DNA of 33,594 bases from Gallionella sp. (GTDB lineage: Bacteria > Pseudomonadota > Gammaproteobacteria > Burkholderiales > Gallionellaceae). Shown one piece after another: positions 15,942 through 23,789 of the stretch (within the stretch, counting starts at the first letter, position 1; the number at the start of each line of letters is the position of its first letter). The stretch covers positions 1 through 33,594 of the forward strand of contig JADGRL010000031.1 of NCBI GenBank assembly GCA_017880865.1, in the 5' to 3' direction. Position numbers and translations under genes: made by a program. The notes under the pieces are model-generated. The model worked only from the letters and a program-made list of their open reading frames with translations. It had not been told where the DNA came from and made no database searches.

Positions 15942-17216
15942 ATGCCCATTGCTCTCGTTGACTGCAACAATTTCTATGTCTCCTGCGAGCGGGTGTTCAA
16001 CCCCAAGCTGGAGGGCGTGCCAGTGGTCGTGTTGAGTAACAACGATGGCGTTGCCGTTGCCCGCTCCAACGAGGTTAAGGCGCTCGGCATCAAAATGGGC
16101 GAACCGTGGTTCAAGATGGAAAAGATTGCCAAGCAGCACAGCATCATCGCCCTCTCCAGCAACTACACGCTCTACGGCGACCTGTCAGCTCGCGTGATGT
16201 CCGTACTGTCTACCTTCTCCCCCAAGCAGGAAATCTACTCCATTGACGAATGTTTCCTCGACCTGAGCGGTTTCGATCCACAATCGTTAATGGCCTATGG
16301 CCAGACAATACGCCAGGCCGTTAAGCGCAACGTCGGCATTCCGGTCTGCGTTGGCATTGCTGATACCAAGACCCTCGCCAAGCTGGCCAACCACTGCGCC
16401 AAGAAAGGCTTCGCGGGGAGAGACGGCGTATGCGACTTCGGGCGGGGGACTGAAGCACAACTGAGCAAACTGTTTAGCCGCATTCCAGCAGGCGATGTGT
16501 GGGGGGTCGGACGGAAGATTACCGAGAAGCTGCTGACCATGGGCATCAAGACTGTTGAAGACCTGCGAACTGCAAACCCAGAACGTATCCGCTCCCAGTT
16601 TTCCATCGTGCTTGGGCGTACCGTACAAGAACTCAACGGAACCCCTTGCATCGAGCTCGATGATGACGGCACACCCAGACAACAGATTATGGTGTCGCGC
16701 TCGTTTGGCACGACGGTAACAGGTCTAGCAGACCTTTCTGAGTCAGTTGCGAGCTTCGCTACCCGCGCAGCAGAGAAACTCAGAAGTGACGGCTCTGTGG
16801 CTGCCAGCGTGTGCGTCTATGTTCGCACCAACCCCTTCAAGGAAGACGAGCCGCAATACCAGCACTCGTTGATTGTGCCGTTGAGCCAACCCACCGATGA
16901 CACCACGAGGTTGGTCTCTGCCGCGCTTGTAGGGTTGAAGGCGATATACCGCAGCGGCTACCAATACAAAAAAACTGGCGTGATGCTGATGGGGCTACAG
17001 GCTAAGGGAACGATCCAGACAACCCTGTTCGACGATCCAGTCGATCAAGCACGGTCAGACAGCCTGATGAACGTGATGGACGCCATCAACCGAAAAATGG
17101 GTCAGGGAAGTTTGACCGTCGCCGCCTCTGGAATTAACCAGCGCTGGGCAATGCGTCGGGAGAGGAAGTCACCAAATTACACGACGGAGTGGGATGAGTT
17201 GCCGATGGCAGGTTAG
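15942..17216 (+). CDS. umuC: UmuC, Y-family DNA polymerase V catalytic subunit
   Basis: A 424-residue protein from the ATG at 15942 (E. coli UmuC has 422). The longer in-frame ORF from 15891 overlaps umuD and is not needed. The N-terminus [19 protein letters not shown] carries the first metal-binding aspartate (D7). [14 protein letters not shown] (about residues 97-110) carries the second catalytic acidic pair. The helix-hairpin-helix thumb region ([19 protein letters not shown]) and little-finger domain are complete, and the protein ends with a basic [12 protein letters not shown] tail typical of UmuC. It inserts nucleotides opposite lesions as part of Pol V. An AAGGG purine stretch lies before the ATG. 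It probably shares the umuD SOS promoter. Confidence 0.96.
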   Translation: MPIALVDCNNFYVSCERVFNPKLEGVPVVVLSNNDGVAVARSNEVKALGIKMGEPWFKMEKIAKQHSIIALSSNYTLYGDLSARVMSVLSTFSPKQEIYSIDECFLDLSGFDPQSLMAYGQTIRQAVKRNVGIPVCVGIADTKTLAKLANHCAKKGFAGRDGVCDFGRGTEAQLSKLFSRIPAGDVWGVGRKITEKLLTMGIKTVEDLRTANPERIRSQFSIVLGRTVQELNGTPCIELDDDGTPRQQIMVSRSFGTTVTGLADLSESVASFATRAAEKLRSDGSVAASVCVYVRTNPFKEDEPQYQHSLIVPLSQPTDDTTRLVSAALVGLKAIYRSGYQYKKTGVMLMGLQAKGTIQTTLFDDPVDQARSDSLMNVMDAINRKMGQGSLTVAASGINQRWAMRRERKSPNYTTEWDELPMAG

Positions 17217-17303
17217 AAATCCAACTCTGCGACGGCATCGGTGGCGAAGCTGCCGGTGCTGGAGCCGTGGTCTGGTTCATCACTTCCGCTGCCGCCAGCC
17301 TTT

Positions 17304-17353
17304 CTCCGCTTCATCGTAGCGGAGGCTACGCCGACGCCGATGCCTCGGCGTCG
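17304..17353 (+). terminator. Two consecutive hairpins downstream of umuC
   Basis: CTCCGCT/AGCGGAG (17304-17324, 7-bp stem, 7-nt loop) is followed by CGACGCCGA/TCGGCGTCG (17332-17353, 9-bp stem, TGCC loop). They lie 88-137 bp after the umuC stop. Neither has a T-run, so if they end transcription they are not classic intrinsic terminators; they may instead stabilise the 3' end of the mRNA. Confidence 0.4.
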
Positions 17354-17491
17354 TTGCCTGTTCATACTGTTTAGTTAAATTATTTCCCAACGAAAATCTG
17401 TACCGAGATGGGAAGTTAATCTTGAACAATCTCTTTGTAAATTTCATTCTATTCCGATGATCTGTTTAAACCAATAGAGGAACAAAAAGAT

Positions 17492-17513
17492 GGGCGGCCG
17501 CTTTTGGCCGCCC
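17492..17513 (-). terminator. Intrinsic terminator of the minus-strand element genes
   Basis: A perfect 8-bp stem GGGCGGCC/GGCCGCCC with a 6-nt loop. Read on the minus strand it is followed by ATCTTTTTGTT, a T-rich tail. It lies about 100 bp beyond the stop of the 474-residue gene at 17610, so it most likely ends that transcript. The intervening sequence (17514-17609) shows no gene. Confidence 0.75.
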
Positions 17514-17609
17514 GAAACTATCAATTACTTTCTTAAAATCTTTTACTCTTATAATCTTATGCCAAATCTCGGAATGGAGGAAATCGTCGGAACCCTTATG
17601 CTGTCTTGC

Positions 17610-19034
17610 TTATAAACGAGGTGGCATTTTAGACGCCCCCGGACACACCCCGAAGACAACCTTCGACATGCCCCCATAACCCCCCGTCATCCAATTATTG
17701 AGCCGCTTCAACTTGTCCAGAACTGTTTTCTCATTCAATGGTGGTGTGCCGGCAATGAGTCCACCTAGTTCGGCAATATCCTTCATGGATGTGTTTTGAT
17801 CAAGCAACTCACGCGCCAACCATAAATCCTCATAGACTTGGCGGTGGGGAATTAAACGCTTGTCCTTGCTGCACCATTCCCGCATAGCCTTCCTGGCAGC
17901 GACAATTTTAGGCCGAACCCGAACTACTCCGCGACCAAAGCCATTTTCAGCTAGCTCAAGACGATCACGGACATCTGTTCCCTTCATTGTCTTCAACTGA
18001 CATTGCTGCCGTGCAGTCAAAATAAATGCTTCGTCAGCGCGGTGCAGCTTTGTCCAAACCTCACTGGCAAACAAAGCCGCCAGATCAAATGAGAACGGTA
18101 CAGCGATGTCAAAAAGAGGTTGATATTTTGCGTCTCTGGGCCAAACATTTTCGCTACGACTTCGAAGCCAGTGGCAGTCGATCACCAACAAATCTCTATG
18201 CAGCGTCATGTTGGCCTGCGTCCTTCGATCCTTGAGCTTAGGAATTGTTGGTACTGGCCTGAAGGCTGGTGCCTTCAGACCCTCACGGTTTAGTGCGCTA
18301 GCCAGACAGCAATACTCATCACGAATTCGCATATATTCGCCATGCGTCTTCCACTCAGCAACTAACCTTGCCATTTGCTCACCAAGGCCACCTACGCCGT
18401 GATGATCAATACCGTCCATCCTAGCTGGGAAGGCATAAGGCCGCTCCGAAGTCGAAGCCAGCTTAATTGTCAACGCAGGCAGAGACACCACAACGCTTGG
18501 TTGGTCGTCTAGTGATGAGTTACGGAACAATGGCACAACATTATCTTTAACCTCGCTCTTGGCTGTAATCGGCAGGCATGCAGATTCCGCCGTCGGCAGA
18601 GGCTCCTTCTGCTTCTCAAGCTGTCGCTGTTGGTGGAGCTTTGTTCCAATTGATACAGCTTGAATCGCCTTCGGTTCCTCTTCCAGATCGTCTAATAGAT
18701 CATCAATACTATTACGGGATAAAATTAAATGATTCGAGCGAGCATGAAATATCTTGAGAGCATCAAGGTCGCTCTTGGTTATAGGCTGTTTTAGTAAAGA
18801 TAAGTCAGCTGGCAAGAATGTTTTGATGCTAGCCATGAATCCGATTGGGTCACTTGATACACCCTCTAGTTCGATAGCACCCTCTTCAACAGCGCGCACC
18901 ATTAGGAGTGCCGTAACTGCACAATTACTCCGGCCCCTGCACGTCAAGCAATTGCTAGAATGCTCATCACAAACATAGGGCGCTCCAAAGCAGTCCGGTG
19001 TGGCAGCGATCATTTTTTTCACTGCTGTGTTCAT
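17610..19034 (-). CDS. Unknown protein with N-terminal cysteine cluster, integrated-element type
   Basis: A 474-residue protein I do not recognise. The N-terminus has a cysteine cluster C15, C22-x6-C29-x2-C32-x5-C38 (VCDEHSSNCLTCRGRSNC), which could bind zinc or an iron-sulfur cluster. Residues about 100-200 are charged and low in structure (DDLLDDLEEEPKAIQ; QRQLEKQKEPLP). The C-terminal half is basic and helical, with GGLGEQMARLVAEWKTHGEYM near 218 and ARKAMREWCSKDKRLIPHR near 382, and could bind nucleic acid. GGAGG (plus-strand 19044-19048) lies 9 nt before the ATG. A terminator-like hairpin sits just ahead of that ribosome binding site. Neighbours are an AlpA-like regulator and small unknown genes beside tRNA genes, so it probably belongs to an integrated element. 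The function is unknown. Confidence 0.7.
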   Translation of the reverse strand: MNTAVKKMIAATPDCFGAPYVCDEHSSNCLTCRGRSNCAVTALLMVRAVEEGAIELEGVSSDPIGFMASIKTFLPADLSLLKQPITKSDLDALKIFHARSNHLILSRNSIDDLLDDLEEEPKAIQAVSIGTKLHQQRQLEKQKEPLPTAESACLPITAKSEVKDNVVPLFRNSSLDDQPSVVVSLPALTIKLASTSERPYAFPARMDGIDHHGVGGLGEQMARLVAEWKTHGEYMRIRDEYCCLASALNREGLKAPAFRPVPTIPKLKDRRTQANMTLHRDLLVIDCHWLRSRSENVWPRDAKYQPLFDIAVPFSFDLAALFASEVWTKLHRADEAFILTARQQCQLKTMKGTDVRDRLELAENGFGRGVVRVRPKIVAARKAMREWCSKDKRLIPHRQVYEDLWLARELLDQNTSMKDIAELGGLIAGTPPLNEKTVLDKLKRLNNWMTGGYGGMSKVVFGVCPGASKMPPRL

Positions 19035-19050
19035 ATATATTTACCTCCAC

Positions 19051-19077
19051 AAAAAATACCCGCCACCAGGACGGGTA
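19051..19077 (-). terminator. Terminator or attenuator upstream of the 474-residue gene
   Basis: On the minus strand TACCCG and CGGGTA pair around a 9-nt centre and are followed at once by TTTTTT. The hairpin lies between the stop of the 154-residue gene (19094) and the ribosome binding site of the 474-residue gene (19044-19048). It fits an intrinsic terminator. Its place inside an apparent operon suggests transcription of the downstream gene is reduced or regulated by readthrough. Confidence 0.7.
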
Positions 19078-19093
19078 AGGGCGATGCATTAAT

Positions 19094-19558
19094 TTAATTG
19101 ATGAGTGAACGAATCCGATCAGCGATGTTGTGGATCGCTTTCAGTAGAATCGGTTTTTCGTTGTTGTCGAGGCTTATATTTACATCAGCATCAGGGGTCA
19201 CCTTGAGAATCGAATTCCCTCTGTTGCAGGAATGATTTTGACCGTGCCCAAGCTCTTCCAAGAGTTGATCCAGTTCGCTGTCGAGCTCATTCTGATCAGG
19301 GCGTTCCGCGTCTATGATAAAAGCGATCTCTTCGGCGGTAACGTCGCAGCCTTGTCCAAACTTGACTGCAAACATCTCAATATCACCAAGTTTGTAAATA
19401 ACCGCGTTTGCCTCCTCATTAAATGGGATCGTATTAAACCCATCGGACAAACAATCAGAATTATTTGGCAGAACCCAGTACCAATTTACAGCGGGAAAGA
19501 TTTCATAAAGCAAATTCATGCTTTGATAAAACGTTATGTGGCTATCTCGATTCATCAT
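19094..19558 (-). CDS. Small acidic hypothetical protein
   Basis: A 154-residue protein I do not recognise. It is acidic (NELDSELDQLLEELGHG near 91-107), with an aromatic stretch near the N-terminus (EIFPAVNWYWVLPNN). There is no signal peptide, membrane segment or catalytic motif. Its ATG overlaps the stop of the upstream AlpA-like gene (ATGA, 19555-19558), so the two are translationally coupled. This coupling and the shared strand are the main reasons to accept it as real. It may be an element-specific accessory or regulator; nothing more can be said from sequence. Confidence 0.6.
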   Translation of the reverse strand: MMNRDSHITFYQSMNLLYEIFPAVNWYWVLPNNSDCLSDGFNTIPFNEEANAVIYKLGDIEMFAVKFGQGCDVTAEEIAFIIDAERPDQNELDSELDQLLEELGHGQNHSCNRGNSILKVTPDADVNISLDNNEKPILLKAIHNIADRIRSLIN

Positions 19559-19767
19559 TGCAGAGTCTCCCCGCCAACCGTGTTGCGCTCGATAAATGAA
19601 TCCAAAGTGTTTTTATGGTATTTGCATAGCCTGCCGATCTTGACGAAGGCAAGGTTATATCGCTTGGTACATGACCACGCTGCGAGCGTGGAAGTTGTGA
19701 CGCCAAGATAATTAGCCGCCTGCTCACGAGTTAGCAAGGGAGATGATTCTTTGATAATGTTTAGCAT
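19555..19767 (-). CDS. AlpA/excisionase-like helix-turn-helix regulator
   Basis: A 70-residue protein. LLTREQAANYLGVTTSTLAAW (about 11-31) is a clear MerR/AlpA-type winged helix-turn-helix. The RYNLAFVKIGRLCKYHKNTLDSFI segment is the usual wing and C-terminal helix of excisionase-family DNA-binding proteins. CCGGAG sits 5-6 nt before the ATG. Proteins of this type control integrase genes or act as directionality factors in prophages, satellites and integrative elements. It overlaps the next gene by 4 nt and lies about 650 bp from a tRNA-Arg gene, a common integration site. No integrase is visible in the window, so the element may be a remnant. Confidence 0.85.
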   Translation of the reverse strand: MLNIIKESSPLLTREQAANYLGVTTSTLAAWSCTKRYNLAFVKIGRLCKYHKNTLDSFIERNTVGGETLQ

Positions 19768-19929
19768 GATTACTCCGGTTAAATGTTGATATAACTAAAC
19801 TGAGGAAACTCAATAAAGTATGATCAAGATAACCGGGGTATAAAAAGATGTCAGGGCAAACAAATGCTGATTCATCTGTCCTAAAAGGAGCAGAATTCTA
19901 GCATTAAGTCTTTTTGGGCTAGCTTTGGG

Positions 19930-20316
19930 CTATTTCTTTAATTTGTAGTAGTGCTTTTTAATGGAACTCTCAGAAAGCTTGGGAGGTTTATCTCCCTTGT
20001 CCACGGTCATTTCGACCACCATTTCGGCAGCCTTTTCCACGGCTTCTTCCACGGTGAGATTTTCTTTGAACATAATGTCGGCAACTGTGTTGTACGCCTG
20101 TGTTTGCTCTATGCCGGCAATTATTTTGTTTTTTTTCTGTGCACCTTTTTTTCTATCAAATTTACCTTCTAGTAAATCTGCCAAAAAGCATAGGTCTGGA
20201 ATTTCATGTGGGTCATGGAGCTTGCGAAGCAACTTCACGATAGCTGATTGGTCGTGGCAAATCCTGAAGAGTCGAACAGCATCTTCCCATTCTGTTTGGT
20301 TTTTTGATTCGTCCAC
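19930..20316 (-). CDS. Hypothetical protein between element remnant and tRNA-Arg
   Basis: I choose the GTG at 20316, giving 128 residues (VDESKNQTEWEDAVRL...), because an ideal GGAGG lies 5 nt before it. The longer ORF from an ATG at 20379 has no ribosome binding site and would add a poor hydrophobic leader. The protein is charged and helical; DRKKGAQKKNKIIAGIEQ in the middle and KLSESSIKKHYYKLKK at the end are basic and could contact nucleic acid. AVEKAAEMVVEM looks like an amphipathic helix. No family is recognised. It lies just beyond the tRNA-Arg terminator on the same strand and probably belongs to the adjacent element. Confidence 0.6.
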   Translation of the reverse strand: MDESKNQTEWEDAVRLFRICHDQSAIVKLLRKLHDPHEIPDLCFLADLLEGKFDRKKGAQKKNKIIAGIEQTQAYNTVADIMFKENLTVEEAVEKAAEMVVEMTVDKGDKPPKLSESSIKKHYYKLKK

Positions 20317-20385
20317 TGTTGCCTCCGGGGGGCAGAATCTAAGGTTTAAAATTATTCCAGCGTAGCAATGGTGTAGCAATAAGAA

Positions 20386-20418
20386 AAATGGGTTAGATCA
20401 TTTCTGACCTAACCCATT
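20386..20418 (-). terminator. Terminator after tRNA-Ser/tRNA-Arg
   Basis: AATGGGTTAG and CTAACCCATT form a 10-bp perfect stem, extendable by TCA/TGA past one mismatch. On the minus strand the stem is followed by a T-rich tract (TTTCTTATT). It lies 8 bp beyond the tRNA-Arg CCA end and should terminate the tRNA transcript. Confidence 0.8.
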
Positions 20419-20425
20419 GATTTAT

Positions 20426-20502
20426 TGGTGCGCCCGGAGCGATTCGAACGCCCGACCCCTTGGTTCGTAGCCAAGTACTCTATCCAGCTGAGCTACGGGC
20501 GC
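20426..20502 (-). tRNA. tRNA-Arg (anticodon ACG)
   Basis: On the minus strand a full cloverleaf is visible. The acceptor stem is GCGCCCG/CGGGCGC. The D arm reads AGCTCAGCTGGATAGAGT. The anticodon stem CTTGG/CCAAG has loop CTACGAA, giving anticodon ACG (inosine in the mature tRNA, reading CGU/CGC/CGA). The T loop is GTTCGAATC. Discriminator A is followed by an encoded CCA (20426-20428). The 3' end of this gene faces the integrated-element genes, so it is a plausible attachment site, but I found no second copy of its 3' end in the window. Confidence 0.97.
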
Positions 20503-20542
20503 GGTGATGTGTTGCTATTCTTCTTACGTGCAAAAAGAACCT

Positions 20543-20636
20543 TGGCGGAGAGGGAGGGATTCGAACCCTCGATACGAGTTTGAGCCCATATGCGCCCTTA
20601 GCAGGGGCGTGCCTTCGACCTCTCGGCCACCTCTCC
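20543..20636 (-). tRNA. tRNA-Ser (anticodon GCT)
   Basis: A minus-strand class II tRNA with a long variable arm. The acceptor stem GGAGAGG pairs with CCTCTCC. The D region is TGGCCGAGAGGTCGAAGGC. The anticodon stem-loop CCCCTGCTAAGGG gives GCT (serine AGC/AGU codons). The variable arm is followed by a GGTTCGAATCC T arm. Discriminator G and an encoded CCA end at 20543. It is 40 bp from tRNA-Arg and 57 bp from lysC on the same strand, the usual betaproteobacterial order. Confidence 0.97.
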
Positions 20637-20693
20637 GAAGGCCGCGCATATTAATGTAACTGGGCTAAAAGGTCAAACGATTATGCGTCTTTC

Positions 20694-21926
20694 TTATGCA
20701 TCTTCCTGATCGAGGCCGAAGGCTTTATGCAACACGCGCACGGCCAGCTCTAAATATTTCTCGTCGATCACCACGGAAATCTTGATTTCAGACGTGGAGA
20801 TCATCTGGATGTTAATGCCCTCTTCGGCCAGGGTGCGGAACATTTTGCTGGCGATGCCGACGTGCGAACGCATCCCGACACCGACCACGGAGACCTTGGC
20901 CGCCTTATTGTCGCCGATGACCTCGCGTGCGCCAATGTGCGGCTGAACCTTATTCTTCAGGATGTCCATCGCCTTGGCGAATTCATTGCGGTGCACGGTA
21001 AATGAGAAGTCGGTGGTGCCGTCCACGCCAACGTTCTGGATGATAATATCCACGTCGATGTTGGCATCAGAAATCGGTCCCAGAATCTGGTAGGCAATGC
21101 CCGGCTTGTCGGGCACGCCCATCACGGTGATCTTGGCTTCATCGCGATTGAACGCGATCCCGGAAATAATGGCTTGTTCCATTTTGTCGTTATCCTCAAA
21201 AGTAATCAGCGTGCCTTCGCCTTCTTCTTCAAAGCTGGACAGCACGCGCAGCTTGACCTTGTATTTGCCGGCGAATTCCACCGCGCGAATCTGCAACACC
21301 TTGGAGCCCAGGCTGGCCATCTCCAGCATTTCCTCGAAGGTGATGGTTTTTAAGCGGCGCGCTTCGGGAACCATGCGCGGGTCGGTGGTGTAAACGCCAT
21401 CCACATCGGTATAAATCTGGCATTCGTCGGCACGTAGCGCGGCTGCAATCGCCACACCGGTGGTATCCGAACCGCCGCGCCCCAGGGTCGTGATGTTGCC
21501 GTCTACATCCACGCCCTGAAAACCCGCCACCACCACCACGCAGTCATTCGCCAGATCGGCACGAATATTCTGTTCGTCGATGGAAACAATCCTTGCCTTG
21601 GTATACGCGCTGTCGGTCAGAATCTTGACCTGCGTGCCGGTGTAGCTTTTTGCGTTCAGCCCAATATCCTTCAGAGCCATCGCCAACAGGCCGATGGTAA
21701 CCTGCTCACCGGTCGAGATGATCACATCCAGCTCGCGCGGATCGGGATGTTCCTGGATCTCTTTGGCGAGGGCGACTAGGCGATTGGTTTCGCCGCTCAT
21801 CGCGGAAAGCACCACCACCACCTGATGCCCAAGCGCCTTGAATTTAGCGACGCGACGCGCCACGTTTTTGATGCGGTCGGGACTGCCGACCGATGTACCG
21901 CCGTACTTCTGCACTATTAATGCCAC
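20694..21926 (-). CDS. lysC: Aspartokinase
   Basis: A 410-residue aspartate kinase, the first step from aspartate to lysine, threonine and methionine. The N-terminal kinase domain starts with VQKYGGTSVGSPDRIKNVA (KYGGTS substrate/ATP loop). It continues with VVVVLSAMSGETNRL, ISTGEQVTIGLLAMAL and LGRGGSDTTGVAIAAAL, then YTDVDGVYTTDPR. Two ACT domains form the C-terminus (from about residue 265; ITVMGVPDKPGIAYQILGPI, then VSVVGVGMRSHVGIASKMF), the usual allosteric lysine/threonine site. The length is normal for the monofunctional class. It is upstream of the two tRNA genes and divergent from recJ (161 bp apart). Confidence 0.98.
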   Translation of the reverse strand: MALIVQKYGGTSVGSPDRIKNVARRVAKFKALGHQVVVVLSAMSGETNRLVALAKEIQEHPDPRELDVIISTGEQVTIGLLAMALKDIGLNAKSYTGTQVKILTDSAYTKARIVSIDEQNIRADLANDCVVVVAGFQGVDVDGNITTLGRGGSDTTGVAIAAALRADECQIYTDVDGVYTTDPRMVPEARRLKTITFEEMLEMASLGSKVLQIRAVEFAGKYKVKLRVLSSFEEEGEGTLITFEDNDKMEQAIISGIAFNRDEAKITVMGVPDKPGIAYQILGPISDANIDVDIIIQNVGVDGTTDFSFTVHRNEFAKAMDILKNKVQPHIGAREVIGDNKAAKVSVVGVGMRSHVGIASKMFRTLAEEGINIQMISTSEIKISVVIDEKYLELAVRVLHKAFGLDQEDA

Positions 21927-22087
21927 GATGTTTTCTATGCCTGACTTAAAAAGTGAGCGCGATTCTAGCTCAACTGACCAAAAAAAACGAGGCTATGAAA
22001 TGTGGCGACGCATTTTAGCTCGCATAAGGCTTTCATGTCTGAGGGTGTTAAACTCGTTCAACTTAAGGTGTTTATACAGATATAACC

Positions 22088-23785
22088 ATGACTGAAATCG
22101 CTCCTCGCAGCATCCCCACAGCCGCCGTGCAGCATTTGCAGGGCAGCGGTTCTTCGTTCGCGCTGGCGAAGATTTTTGCGGCGCGTGGCATTACGGACAG
22201 CAAGCAACTGGACACCACCTTTGCCGAACTGTTGCCGTTTGACGCACTGAAAAACGCACGCGAAATGGCCTGTTTGCTGGCTGATGCGATCGCCTCAAAA
22301 AAGACAATCATGGTCATCGCCGACTACGATGCCGACGGTGCAACTGCCTGTGCGGTGGCGGTACGTGGCCTGCGCTCCTTCGGTGCGCGAGTCGATTTCA
22401 TCGTGCCGAACCGCTTCGAATACGGTTACGGGCTGACGCCAGAGATCGTCCAACTGGCCGCGAAGAGTGCGCCGGATATTTTGCTGACCGTGGACAACGG
22501 CATCGCCAGCGTAGACGGTGTGGCCGAGGCCAATCGGCTCGGTATGCAGGTGTTCGTCACCGACCATCATTTGCCCGGCGACGCATTGCCGGATGCGGCC
22601 TGCATCGTCAATCCCAACCATCCCGGCTGCGCATTTCCCAGCAAGCATCTGGCCGGTGTGGGCGTGATGTTTTATGTGCTGCTGGCGTTGCGCGCCGAAC
22701 TGCGCACACGCGGCGCATTTGCCGAACAAGCCGAACCCAAACTCGCCGAGCTGCTTGATCTAGTGGCGCTCGGCACCGTCGCCGATGTGGTCAAGCTCGA
22801 TCAGAACAACCGCATCCTGGTGCAACAGGGTTTGCTTCGCATCCGCGCCGGACGCGCTTGTGCGGGTATCAACGCGCTGTTGCAAGTGGCAAAAAAAAAT
22901 CTGGCTAAAGTCTCCAGTCAGGATTTGGGCTTTACCGTCGGGCCGCGCCTGAATGCGGCGGGCAGGCTGGACGACATGAGTCTGGGCATCAATTGCCTGC
23001 TAACCGATGATGCGGCGACTGCGCTACAGATCGCCGCAAAACTGGACGCGCTGAATCGTGAGCGGCGCAGTATCGAAACCGATATGCAGGAAAACGCGCT
23101 CGCGGCACTCGAACATATAGAGCCGAAAGATAATTATAGCCTGACGTTATTCGATGAATCCTGGCATCAGGGCGTGATCGGCATACTCGCTTCGCGCCTC
23201 AAGGATAAATTTCACCGCCCGACTATCGCCTTTGCCCGTGCTAACAATGGAGAAATAAAAGGTTCGGGACGTTCCATCGCCGGACTGCATTTGCGCGACG
23301 CGCTGGATAGGGTGAGCAAACGCCATCCCACACTCATCAAAAAATTCGGCGGCCATGCGGCGGCAGCAGGGCTGAGTATCGCGGAAGCTGACTTTGAAAG
23401 CTTCGTCGCGGCCTTCGAGCAAGTCTGTGGCGAACTGCTAGACGCTAACGATCTGGCTCAGCGCATCGAAACCGACGGCGCGCTGGATATTGCCGAAATG
23501 AATCTGGACGTGGCGCGCATATTGGATGAACAAGTGTGGGGGCAGGGTTTCCCCGCCCCGCAATTTTCTGACGACTTCAGCGTGCAGAATCAGCGCGTGG
23601 TTGGCGAAAAACATCTCAAGCTGCGCCTAAGCGCGCAAGGAAAACTCCTTGAGGCCATACTGTTCGGACACAACAAACCCTTACCTGAACGCATCCATGC
23701 CGTGTACAGCCTGAGCATCAATGAATACAACGGCTCTCAGAGTTTGCAACTCATCGTTCGTCATTGGCAGAACGCAAAGGGGTAG
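22088..23785 (+). CDS. recJ: Single-stranded-DNA-specific exonuclease RecJ
   Basis: A 565-residue 5'-to-3' single-strand exonuclease of the DHH phosphoesterase family, used in recombination and mismatch repair. Metal-binding motifs are IMVIADYDADGATACAVA (about 75-92), LLTVDNGIASVDG (about 136-148) and VFVTDHHLPGDALPDA with the DHH motif near 158-160. DLVALGTVADVVKLDQNNR follows, and the DHHA1 domain has FGGHAAAAGLSI, the GGH substrate-binding motif. The length is typical (E. coli 577). It ends 4 nt before the DUF4010 gene and so probably forms an operon with it. Confidence 0.98.
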   Translation: MTEIAPRSIPTAAVQHLQGSGSSFALAKIFAARGITDSKQLDTTFAELLPFDALKNAREMACLLADAIASKKTIMVIADYDADGATACAVAVRGLRSFGARVDFIVPNRFEYGYGLTPEIVQLAAKSAPDILLTVDNGIASVDGVAEANRLGMQVFVTDHHLPGDALPDAACIVNPNHPGCAFPSKHLAGVGVMFYVLLALRAELRTRGAFAEQAEPKLAELLDLVALGTVADVVKLDQNNRILVQQGLLRIRAGRACAGINALLQVAKKNLAKVSSQDLGFTVGPRLNAAGRLDDMSLGINCLLTDDAATALQIAAKLDALNRERRSIETDMQENALAALEHIEPKDNYSLTLFDESWHQGVIGILASRLKDKFHRPTIAFARANNGEIKGSGRSIAGLHLRDALDRVSKRHPTLIKKFGGHAAAAGLSIAEADFESFVAAFEQVCGELLDANDLAQRIETDGALDIAEMNLDVARILDEQVWGQGFPAPQFSDDFSVQNQRVVGEKHLKLRLSAQGKLLEAILFGHNKPLPERIHAVYSLSINEYNGSQSLQLIVRHWQNAKG

Positions 23786-23789
23786 CGCA

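Noticed and set aside
19768..19929. Operator or attachment site upstream of the AlpA-like gene
   Set aside because: Only a weak TGAG-GAAA-CTCA palindrome and a TTTGGGCTA tandem repeat are visible, and no copy of the tRNA-Arg 3' end was found, so no attachment site can be claimed.
20317..20379. Upstream ATG start of the small gene at 19930
   Set aside because: No ribosome binding site; the internal GTG at 20316 has a perfect GGAGG 5 nt before it.
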